Below the pieces are notes generated by a model that saw only the letters and a list, made by a program, of their open reading frames with translations, made no database searches and had not been told where the DNA came from. Below, one piece after another: positions 41,658 through 52,504 of a DNA stretch of 64,000 nt (its first letter is position 1; every line of letters begins with the position of its first letter). The DNA comes from Strigamia acuminata (lineage: Eukaryota > Arthropoda > Chilopoda > Geophilomorpha > Linotaeniidae), in contig OX442315.1 in the NCBI GenBank assembly GCA_949358305.1, forward strand, positions 18,316,427 to 18,380,426. Reading direction: 5' to 3'. Position numbers and translations under genes: made by a program.

Positions 41658-44600
41658 TTATTGCAACATTTTACGAATCATGTAATTGAGTATTCCGCCA
41701 TTTTTGAAATAAGTCAATTCAACTTCGGTGTCGAATCTGACTATAACTGGAAAATTTCTTCCATCATTTAACTAAAAAACAAAAAAAAAACAATTAAAAT
41801 CGGAATTAAATGCAAAAAAATAACGCAAATTTACCTCAACCGTAAGTTTTTGTCCCGGTTTCAAATCTTCTGGGAGCGTTATACTGAATTTTTCTTTCCC
41901 AGACAGACCTAACGTCGACGCCGTTTGCTCCGGAAGATATTGCAACGGAATTATTCCCATTCCAACCAAATTACTGCGATGAATTCGTTCGTAACTCTCC
42001 GCGATCACAGCTTTGATGCCCTTCGAGTACAAAAATTGGATAATAAAACACAAAAATACAATTCACCACAAATAAATCAACTACCAATAAGAATGGGCCC
42101 TTAGCCGCCCAATCTCTGGACGACCCTGATCCGTAATCCTTTCCGGCCAATGCTATTAGATGATGATTTTCTTTTCTGTATTCCTCGGATGCTTCGTACA
42201 CATCCATCTATTAAAAAACCAAACGGATTAAATATAAAAACTTTTTTTCAATTTTTATAAATCTCTACCTCTACTCCACTTGGAATGTGAATTGTTCTTG
42301 GCGCGGCTTTCCCAAGAAACTTGTTTACTAAACGAATGTTTGCAAATGTTCCTCTAACCATAACTGCGTCATTGCCTCTTCGAGCCCCGTAAGAATTAAA
42401 TTCCCTCGGACTCAGACTGGAATTTGCAAGTAAATGTTAGTCGCTGTACGACTTTTATGCCCTGCAATAAAACTCGTACCCTCTGCTCATGAGATAGCGC
42501 GCAGCCGAGCTGTTTCGCGCGATACTTCCGGCAGGGGAAATGTGATCAGTTGTAACGGAATCGCCAAGATTTAACAACACAAAAGCATCTTTTATCGGTT
42601 GGATGCTGGACAATTCTCTCGTCTAAAACAGAAAAATAAGATTACCGTGTATCTATCTAATTTTTAAAAAAATTTATTTCTACCATTCCGTGGAAAAATG
42701 GTGGCGCCTGTATGTAAGTCGATTCCTTGTCCCATGGATATAACATGCTGTCTGGAGCGATTAATGCGTTCCAACTTGAACTTCCATTCTGAAAAATGAA
42801 AAATTTAATTTCCACACATCAACGTTCACGTGATTCAAGTACTTCGATCTTTGAATACACTTCTTTAAACATGGCCGGAATGACAAATCGTCTTTCAACG
42901 TCCTGAAATTCAAATAATAAACGTTTAGTTTTCATTTTCCAACACATTATTTATCACGACTCACCTGAATCTCTTCAAGAGATGGCCAAACATCCCTCAA
43001 ATATACGGGCTGACCATTAGCTTCGACCCCTACAGAAGCAAAATTCCATTTTAGCCAATTTTTAAAACGACTTAACCGAACGAATACGAACCGAGAGGTT
43101 CAGTATCTAGATCTATATCTACACGCCCCGCAATGGCGTATGCAATCACTAATGGCGGCGATGCCAGGTAATTAGCGCGAGTATTTGGATGAATGCGCCC
43201 CTCGAAATTCCTGTTGCCAGACAGAACTCCGACGGCAACTAAATCGCCCTTTTCTATCGCTTCTGCAACGCTCTCTGGAAGTGGTCCGCTGTTTCCAATG
43301 CACGTCATGCAACCGTACCCAACAATATCAAACCTAAAAAAAATATAAACAAAATTTTAATTCAACATAAATTGTTTTTAAATTAATTTTATATTAATCC
43401 CGGACCCTAATTTTTGTAAAAATGGAGTCACGCCACTCGCTTGCAGGTAATAAGTGACCACTCCACTTCCCGGTGACAAGGAAGTTTTAATGTATGGCGC
43501 AACGGTCAGGCCTCTTTTAACGGCGTTTTGCGCCAATAAACCTGACACAATAAAAACCAAATTATCGTTTGCATCACGACTTTGCGGACATTTATAAAAC
43601 CTGCTCCCAACATCACGGAAGGGTTGCTCGTGTTAGTGCAACTGGTAATTGCGGCAATCACCACCGAACCGTGATTCAAAGTGTAATTCTTGTCTTCATA
43701 GACAAAGGGAACAACTGTTTTCGACTTGTCTTCAGTAATACCGAACCCTTTAAACCCAATCTGAAAAAAAAAATACACAATTTAAACTCAAAAACATTCA
43801 TCAAAAATCAAATTCAATTAAAATTTTCTACTTTATTGCTAAGACACAGCAAAAAATCGGTTTTCATGTCCGAAATGGACACTCGATCGTGAGGACGCTT
43901 AGGTCCGCTCACGGACGAAACTACGGTGCCCAAGTCCAGTTCCACGATCTCGGAGTAAACAGGATCTTCACCAGCATTGTTATAATTGCGATACAACTTG
44001 ACCGCCTTGAGATAAGCCTCGATGTATGCCAATTTATCTTCATCTCGGCCTACAGTTGCATAAATTAAAAACAACCCACTTCGAATTGACGAGATTTACC
44101 TGTTTGGCGAAGATAAAGCATGCTCTTATCATCCACAGGAAAAAATCCTATTGTTGCGCCATACTCCGGGCACATGTTCGAGATAGTGGCTCTATCGGCT
44201 ATTGAAAGCTCCGCAACACCTGGACCAAAAAACTCAACAAATTTTCCTACAACGCCGAGTTGTCGTAAATGCTAAAAAAAAAAATATAAAAAAAATAAAA
44301 AGATTACATTAACATAAATTACCAATTAAAGATCAAATTTTGAACCAACTTTTGTGATTGTAAGCACGAGATCAGTCGAGGTTGTGTAGTCGCCCATCTT
44401 GCCCACTAATTTGTAACCAACAACTTTAGGCAACACCATACTAATGGCCTGTCCGAGCATCACAGCTTCCGCTTCAATTCCACCAACACCTAAACAATTT
44501 TTTTGTTTAAATTTAAATTTTATTCAATTGGTAACCGATGAATTTTTACCCCATCCGACAATTCCCAAACCGTTGATCATGGTCGTGTGTGAATCCGTCC

Positions 44601-46112
44601 CAACCAAGCTGTCGGGATACAAGAGTCCATCCATACTGAACACGACTCTTGCAAGATACTCCAAATTCACCTGGTGGACTATTCCAGACCCGGGTGGAAC
44701 GATTAACATGTTCTTGAAGGCTCTTGCGCCCCACTAAAAGCAGAAAAAAAATAACAATTTGTACACAAAACATTTGTTTTTGTCTTTTAATCACTTTAAG
44801 AAAGAGAAATCGCTCCTTGTTTCTCTCAAATTCCATATCTTGATTCTTTTGCAACGCTCCAGACCTTTTTAAAGGAAAAAAAGTATTAATAAAAAATTAG
44901 AGGAAAGATGTATTATCTAAATTCGTTTTTCAATTTTTTTTTTTTTATATAAAATATATGTGTACAGCTACAGTCTTGCTGCAATCGTTATCTATTAATC
45001 TAATTTGTAAACAGATAAATCAACTTACACTCTTGTAAAATCAACTTGCACAGAATGATCTATGACCAAATCTGAAGGACAAATTGGATTTATCCTTTCA
45101 GGATCGCCACCGAGCGATTGCACAGCATCTCTCATAGCGGCGAAATCAACCACCGCCGGCACACCAGTAAAATCTTGTAAAATAACTCGTGCTGGTTTAA
45201 AAGGGACTTCAACGCCTTGTTCATCGTGTTGCAGAACTTCCCAATTCAATATGCTTTCGACATCCTTTTGCGTGATGTGAAAATTGTCACAACTGCGAAC
45301 AGCTGATTCGAGTAAAACCCGAATGGAAAATGGAAGCCGTGCTAAAAAAGAAAATAATAATTAAAAAAAATTAATGAAATTAATTTTAGAAAATATTATT
45401 TGAATTTAATTTACTATATCGGGGGTCCTTCAGTCCTGGTAAATCAAAATATTTGTATTTGTTACCACCGCTTTCCAATTCCTTTAGGTACGAATCAAAT
45501 GGGTTTTTACCTGAAAAATAAAAATATTTACTAACTAGGAAAATTGGTTAAGTAACAGAATTTAATAAATATAAAAACTAAAATAAATTAAAGTGGTTGT
45601 TGACAAATTTTGTGATTTTGTCATTTTTACCTTTAACCTTCTGTACCATTCTTAAGTGATAGTGATAGCAGGTTGGTCTCAATTTACAGCTCAAGGTTTA
45701 ATGAAGAAAATTTTAATCTTCAACAAAATGTCATCACTTCATTGAAGCTGTGCCAATTAAAAATTTAATAAAATATATGTATATAAAAAAAATTAAATTT
45801 CAAGTTATTCATGTTTTATATATTTTTAATGAGACCTGCAATAGTAATAAAATCGAGAAATTTTGCGTAATCAAATTAGATTTGTTAAATTTGATTGGAA
45901 TTTATTTCTGTAAACACAATTTGTAAATATGTGCGAATTGAAAATTAAAAAATGTTTTTACTAATGAAAAAATTAAAAATCAAAATAAATACAAACAAGC
46001 ACGATTAAATTTTAGTATAAACAAGACTATAACAACTGTCACACGTTTTAAAATCTAGTTTTACACCATTTTTAACCGGTTTTATTGCAATGACCTTACC
46101 GTCAGACTCCAT
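41658..46112 (-). CDS. ACO1: Cytoplasmic aconitate hydratase / iron regulatory protein 1
   Basis: Fe-S enzyme that interconverts citrate and isocitrate; without its cluster, family members bind iron-responsive elements in mRNA. Nineteen coding exons from 45649 down to 41658 sum to 2694 nt, giving 897 aa (human IRP1 is 889 aa). Exons, right to left: 45631-45649, 45415-45510, 45029-45341, 44795-44864, 44550-44733, 44350-44489, 44100-44271, 43832-44049, 43601-43760, 43406-43541, 43092-43333, 42965-43029, 42843-42902, 42684-42788, 42480-42622, 42269-42416, 42085-42207, 41835-42020, 41658-41771. Cluster ligands are visible in [11 protein letters not shown] and [11 protein letters not shown]; substrate-site motifs are [13 protein letters not shown] and [14 protein letters not shown]. 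It is of the IRP1 type rather than mitochondrial aconitase ([20 protein letters not shown]). A second possible first exon lies at 46100-46112. It is convergent with MRPL32. Confidence 0.95.
46100..46112 (-). other. Alternative first coding exon of ACO1/IRP1
   Basis: ATG GAG TCT GAC G|GTAAGG: a Met-initiated 13-nt exon with a strong donor, phase 1, exactly the phase needed by the exon at 45510. The nearer first exon (MVQKVK, 45631-45649) has the same phase. Either would give a continuous protein differing only in the first few residues (895 or 897 aa). Confidence 0.5.
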
Positions 46113-46696
46113 TCTCACGTCGTGTGCTCGCACGTTCGCATGACACCAATTTCGCACTTACGGAATCCTATATCGATAATTGTATTTAAAAAAAAATGAA
46201 TTAACTTATCTTTAAATTTTTTAAAAATAAAATAAATTATTATAAACTCAGAACAAACATTATTTATGAAACTTCACAAATTTTACCGCCGGATGCGTGC
46301 TTTAACACAACAACAGACTCGCAGATATACATGCGCCTTCTTTACTTCTAACTCCACACGATGTTTCTTAACCTTCAGAAACTTTCATTTTCAAGATCAA
46401 ATAATGGTCTTGTTCTAACCGTATTAAATTAATTCTACCCCGTTTTGACGAAGCCGTATGATGTGGGTGCAATTTACTAAATTTTGTGTTGTAGTCCAAT
46501 AACATTTACTCCCTGTTTTAAATTCCGAAGGTAATTTTGAGTGTAAACACTAAACAAACATACAAAATTAAACTCGTAAATTGTAATATAGGTAGGTTTA
46601 GACTGAAAATAATTAATATTTTTAATTTTATTGTGTTTTCAGATAATTTTCAAGAAATGATGGACAGAGCTATAAATTTAAACGTGTCATTGCACC

Positions 46697-49357
46697 ATGA
46701 TTTATAATGAAGAGTTGAAATTAGTTGCACCAGTTGTACCGGCAAAACACCATCCCCAAAATTCAAAAATGGATCCGTTAGATTCGCCTTATATTCGAAC
46801 TATAGAATGGGACATGATGAATAAGAGTAGATTTTACCCTTTGAGTATTTTGAGTTCATTTACAATTCGTTGCATTTTGTACCCGTTTACCGTAATCAAA
46901 ACCCGACTGCAAGTCCAAAAGCACAACACAGTTTATAAAGGAACCTACGACGCTTTTAGAAAAATATTTAAGCACGAAGGCTTTTCAGGTTTATACAAAG
47001 GATTCTGGATAAACACAATTCAAATTTTTTCCGGCGTTTTCTATGTTACCACGTACGAAAATGTGCGGCGTATCGCCCATATTTATGGAGGAATCGAGGA
47101 CAGCCGTATAAGAGGAATGATCGGCGGGGGAGCTGCGAGTGTCGTTGGTCAAACAATTATAGTTCCATTTGATGTCATTTCTCAGCACATGATGATTCTC
47201 GGCCAGTACGATTCTGTTCAACCGAATCAAATAAACAAACCACCAGTTCGACTCAATCCACTCAACATTAAGTACGAAAAGCTTAACAAAGCAAGCATCG
47301 CCCAACAGATAATTATCGAAATATATAAACGAGATGGATTTAGGGGTTTTTATCGCGGTTATCTGGCATCTCTTGGTACTTTTGTACCAAATAGTGCCTT
47401 GTGGTGGTCTTTTTATCTTTTTTATTCAGGTATGAATAATTTTGTTGCCTCGGTCAATGTAAACTTCTGACAGAATTGTTAATGTCGTTGGCTCGGTTTG
47501 TGCTTCCTGCGCTTTAACTGGGACACACAAAACGAAAAAGTGAAAAAATCAAATTAACAAGCAATTTGTTGCCAAAAAATGGCGACGAAATGATCAAACT
47601 TGTGCGATGTTGCTACATATTGCATTATAATGTGAAAATCACATTTTATTGTATTCTTTGTAGCGATAAATTGCAATATTGCAATACTTGGTGATAGAAA
47701 TATTGCATTATATCAGTTTGGTGGCGAGCGAAATGTTGCGCAGTAAAAGTGAAACAAAAGCCAAAAAATTGCATTTGGTCTTGCTATTACTCAAGCTGAC
47801 TGGTCACAAAAACTCCAATGCTCGTTTAATATTCTTCCTGTTTTTTGTGACTCGTTATTATGTGGTTGGCTTGTAATTCTAATTTATTTTAATTTTTCCA
47901 TTAAAAAAAAAATAATAAACTATTTATAGGTTGAAGGTGGATTTTGTAAATTTAAAATTTAATTTTTACGAAATTAATTTTGTGTATTTGTTTATTTATT
48001 TATTTATTTATTTAAGATGAACTTGTAAAACGGTGTCCTGATCATGTTCCCCTGCTCATGATCCAATGCATGGCGGCTCCACTCGGCGGCATTACAACAA
48101 GTTTGATTACAAATCCTTTAGACGTAGTGAGAGCAAGAATACAAGTAAGTAGTTTTAATGTTATAATGGGGGCACATTTGAAAATAGAAATATTCTTGGG
48201 TTCTTCGCGCCAATCAATGAGGATCTTCAATCCGAAGTAAGCGAAGAAAATAAACCTCTAAAAATAGCTGACGTAATTTATATGTTGGCAAATGGTGCTC
48301 TTTGATCAAAGCAGAAATTTATTTTCAAAATGCCTTTTAACGGGATTTTATTTACTGGCTTGCTTTTGTTTTTGCAATACAAATTATTGTTTAGTCGAAT
48401 ATGTTAAATTAAATACAGTACCATACGTATCTTGTTTTTTTTTAAAATTTTTATTTTGAAGGAACATTTGTGTTCGTTCGGCCACGTTTCCTGCTTAGGT
48501 AAAAGTGCAGAATTCTGCATTTAAATTTGTTTTTTGTCGATGCATATTTTGCTTTTATGGATGTAGAAAATGGCGCATTTACGACCTCAACTCAAAAAGA
48601 TAGAATTTAGCATAATTTTTACGAGCATGATTATCAAACCTCAATATAGAATAATTGTCGTTTAAGTCAATGGAAAAGAAAAGATCAAATTCCAGAGTTG
48701 AATTTTTAATATTTTTTGGAAGATTTACTAATTTTTTTGCGTATACCGTAATTAGTATTTACTTAAAAGCAGTATTTACAATTAAATTGAACATTTTTAA
48801 GGGCGATTTTGTGGTAATAAGCATACGGTTTTGATTGAGTGTAGAAACATATGGATTTGTGGGCGAAAACCACCTGTCAAAATGATGATTTTTGTTGTTC
48901 TTTGGTCATTCCACGGTTTATTTCTCTTTTTATATTTGACTTTCAAGTTACATTGGCTGTTATACACATTGTTTTAACTTTGTGGTCGTTTAGTGTGAAA
49001 CTTCGTATCTAATCCAATTTAGTTTTACTGTTTTTGACCTTTAGTCCGTAGATAAACGGCTTTGTATTTTTGTTTCAATAATATCGGGGTTTTAAAATGA
49101 ATAAAATGTAAAGAGCGAGCTTGGTTTGTTTGCTTAAAGTTTAATCGTCGGTATTTTGTTTGTAGGTTCAGAGGCTGCACTCGTTCTCCACAGCATTCCA
49201 AACATTATGGGCAGAAGAAGGTTTTCGAATATTTACTAAAGGATTGTCAGCTCGACTTGTTCAATCGATTGCGTTTTCTTTTATGATTATTTTGGGATAT
49301 GAAAGTATTAAAAGATTCAGTATAAAAGACGAATACAAGGATCAAATTAAGTGGTGA
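46697..49357 (+). CDS. SLC25A44: SLC25A44-type mitochondrial carrier
   Basis: Inner mitochondrial membrane carrier; mammalian SLC25A44 imports branched-chain amino acids. Three exons, 46697-47429, 48017-48144 and 49166-49357 (1053 nt, 350 aa), join in frame. IEWDMMNKSRFYPLSI matches the characteristic N-terminus. Three carrier signature motifs are seen: YPFTVIKTRLQVQ, VPFDVISQHMM and NPLDVVRARIQ, each starting a tripartite repeat with following G(F/L)YKGF-like helices. IPNSALWW-like VPNSALWWSFYLFYSG is typical of this subfamily. Translation could also start at 46769 (MDPLDSPYI), giving 326 aa, nearer the usual length. An acceptor TTTTCAG just upstream of the ATG suggests a 5' UTR intron. It is divergent from ACO1, about 0.6 kb between starts. 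Confidence 0.92.
47430..48016 (+). other. Intron 1 of SLC25A44 (587 bp)
   Basis: Donor TCAG|GTATGA and acceptor ATTTAAG. AT-rich, with a TTTA microsatellite before the acceptor. No other feature. Confidence 0.85.
48145..49165 (+). other. Intron 2 of SLC25A44 (1021 bp)
   Basis: Donor CAA|GTAAGT and acceptor TTTGTAG|GTT, AT-rich. No nested gene seen. Confidence 0.85.
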
Positions 49358-50170
49358 ATTTCAGCTTTTATTTAAAAAAAATATTATTTGTATACCAAAA
49401 AGTAAGAAAAAACACTAGTTCGCAGTTTAATAACAAAGAAATATGTTCTTCTAACGGTAGCTAACTTACGTTTGTTAAATTTGTGATAAATTGAATAATT
49501 TATTATTTGCAAAAGTAAAAATTTGTTAACCATATATAGTGTCATGTGAATATTAGCGACAAAATAAAACTAAATAAATGAATAAGAGAGTTTGAAAAGG
49601 AATTTTACAAACTGTATTGTAAAAAAGAAAAAAAACAAGCATTCTTAATTGTTTTTACGCAAATAAATGACTTTTCTAGTGCATTTTGTAGCAGTTTACT
49701 GCAACTGGTCATTTCTATGTGCTAAATAAAATTAAGAGATTATTTAAAAAAAATTAAAAAAAATGTATATAAAAAAGTTCTTGTTTGGTTTTTTCTTCGC
49801 AATCAACGGTTGGTTTTGGGAGCAAAAGAATCGAATTAGAAAGAAGCGTTGTTTGGGACTAATTAAAAGGAATTAATTCAGTTGCACGGTCAAACCTTGG
49901 AGAAAAAAAACTCTTAATTGCACTTAAGAGCTTAGATAAGAACGTTGAGTGTGATTGTAGTAAACTGATGACGTCAAAACACGCATCGGCTTTTATGCGA
50001 CCAATGGGTTTGGTTTCTTAAGGGGTCGTTAGCGAATCTCCGCATTCCGACACACGTCGACCAATCCGCAGAGTGTATTGATCCGCTTGCCGAGCAATAG
50101 AAAGGCTGCGAAGATAAAGAGAAGCTGTAGCGAGAGAAGAATAGGACGTAAAAAAAATGTTTCTCTTGGA
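49358..50170. other. Intergenic DNA downstream of SLC25A44
   Basis: AT-rich 3' region with several AATAAA-like signals (e.g. near 49566 and 49725). The segment at about 49975-50120 is GC-richer (CACACGTCGACCAATCCGCA, with CCAAT) and may be promoter-like. No coding frame recognised. Confidence 0.4.
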
Positions 50171-50188
50171 AATCCATATTTATTGAAT

Positions 50189-50289
50189 TAGTAGGACGTT
50201 AGAGTGCGGTGGAGCGGGGAGTCTGGCGCCGACGAGGCGGGCTGCGACGCACCACTGCAATGCGGCGGCGTCTTCAGGGCCATTCATCT
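50189..50289 (-). CDS. Possible terminal coding exon (unrecognised protein)
   Basis: On the minus strand a good acceptor (CATATTTCAG, bases 50299-50290) leads into an open stretch beginning ATGAATGGCCC and encoding MNGPEDAAALQWCVAARLVG with a short alanine- and proline-rich end. A TAA stop lies within CAATAAATATGG, which also contains a polyadenylation signal. The exon is strikingly GC-rich against an AT-rich background, as expected for coding DNA. No upstream exon was connected and no family was recognised. Confidence 0.3.
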
Positions 50290-50299
50290 GAAATATGAA

Positions 50300-52394
50300 G
50301 ATAGATGGATTCTAGAAAAAGAGCCATAAAACTCTTCAAGAAGGAACTCTTTCGAAAGCAGTCGAGGCAGCGCTCAGACTTACTGCAAAAGATTAGGAGG
50401 GAAAAAAAATGCAAAGTCAAAGTCGTATAAATTTTTCGATTTGATACAATAGAATGTACAGAAATGTCTTAGAAAAAGATGTTTTTTGCATTTTCTAAAT
50501 TTTTTTTTTTTAAATATAATTTATAATATTGAGAAATGATTTAATTATTTTAAATAAAAGTTAGAAAGCGACCCGGTTGGCTTTTCTGCACAACTGCGCT
50601 ACAGGCTTTGACATGCCCGACAATAGCTATTAATTTGCTCATAAACTTTGGGCACTCAAGTCAATGATGCGTAAATAGGCCTTAAATCACTCATTTGAAT
50701 CGATAACATTTTGACCCTTCTTCCCTATCGCACTAAACTCTGACTTATTAATTACAAAAGGCATTTAACACTTAATAGAAACACTCGAATATGAAAAACA
50801 AGAAATTTCACGTTTGCAAAACATAATAAATAAATAAAAAGCAAATGTTTTAAGACCTGTGACTGATATTTCGATGCTGCATTGCTTGATGGTGAGTCAG
50901 GGAGATGAAAAATCTTCCTTTTTCCGGAGGGTAAAACGAGGATGTTCGGACTATGACCAGAGATGTCTCGATGGTGGACGGGCGGATCCCCCGTCGAGTT
51001 TCTGCCGTCCGTGTTTCCATAACGACATGTTTGAGAGGCACCCTTTTGAGAGGGCTTCGTCAATTGAGCTCATCAACTTCTGGCTTAGACTTTCAATCGT
51101 CCTCATTTGTTGGTGATGGCACCCCTGCAAGGGACATTTGCCTTCAAACTTGCCATTGATGATCAATCAGCCATGCACATAACCGAGGGTAGAAAGAATC
51201 TAGCTCGCAAACAACAACTCTGGGCTACCGAACTCATGTTTCCGGCATGCGTTTGGCAATTGCACAAGGAGCAAAAGCCTCAAATCAAAACTTTGTCTTG
51301 CTCTTCATACACACATTTCTACCAGAATGATTCTTTTCCTCAAAACACCAGCTACGCAGCCACAACTTGGTAAATACGCGCTTGGTGAGTGCTGAATTGA
51401 ATTCTAACTTTCACTTATCCGGAAATGCTAAAAAGAAAAAATTTATGGCTTTGGAATGTGATTAACACGGAAAAACGTAAACAAACTTTATGGTGGAGAT
51501 TACCAGTCACGTGTTAGCGTGATTTTTTAATGTGCTTGCATAGATAAATAAGAGAAATAGGGAGGAAAAAAAAGAATAATAATTACGACATTTAAATAAC
51601 ACACAGTAAGGTAAATATTGTTTTATGGTGTCGAAGTTTTGTTGAGTTTTTTGTTCACAAAGAGAAAGAGAAAAAAAAAATTGGTAGAGATAAGAGTGTT
51701 CCGTTGAAAGATGCTTTTGTTTTTGTATTATGTTGGAGGCGGAGCTTGAGAAAAGACTCCGCCTACCTCGCTGCGGGCTCCGTGAAGATGCGCACGCGCT
51801 GACGTGAGTATTACGCTTGGCTGGTTGGCGCGCCAACAACAGCAAAGGACTAATGGCGCGTATCTTTCCACCCCTAAGACCCCAGCTCGCGCCGGAATGC
51901 CGGCATCTATTCAATGGCTTTCCGAAAGACATCAGGGCGAGAGGGCACTCGGGCATGCGCCCCTTCGCATCCTCTCTATGTCATCCTCTCTCTTCTTCAT
52001 TTTTGCCCATTCAAAAGATTCTTAATTACATCTCTGTTTACTTTACACCTCTATCCAGACTGAACTGTGTCTGCTAATTTTAAATTAACTATTACGAGAA
52101 CAAGAATAAAAGCGGTTTAAAAAGTAATGATGTGAAACAAATGGAAAGCAACAACGCTACATTAAAATATAAGTGATTCAGCAGTTTCTATCTTAAGCTT
52201 ACTATTTTGTTTTTTTTATAGAAGATAAAGAAGCTGTAAAAAGCTGAAATTTATTGAGTGCGGTGCAAATAAAACCTTCAAAAACTCGTTTTTGTTTAAA
52301 ATTTATCATTTGGAGGAACAATGCAGTGTTGAAATGTATTTACTGTATAAGAACTGAAGTAAAACGAACTTTTTCTATTTGACTTGTATAACAT
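50300..52394. other. Intergenic or intronic DNA, no gene recognised
   Basis: Short frames occur on both strands at 50850-51170 without domains. GGCGGAGCTTGAG...GACTCCGCC at 51738-51764 is an inverted repeat. GC-richer DNA at 51735-51990 (CTGACGTGAG, GGCGCGCCAAC) may be regulatory. Confidence 0.35.
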
Positions 52395-52504
52395 CAACAA
52401 ATAAATGATGTTATTTATATGCCCATTGATATAATTTCTAACGAATTCGCCAATGCAGTTTTAAGTGGCTACGAATTGCCGTAAATAACATCATTTATTT
52501 GTTG
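52395..52504. mobile_element. 110-bp MITE-like element with perfect 23-bp terminal inverted repeats
   Basis: Bases 52395-52417 and 52482-52504 are exact reverse complements (core AATAAATGATGTTATTTA). The interior is 64 bp with no coding capacity. No target duplication was found. Confidence 0.7.
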
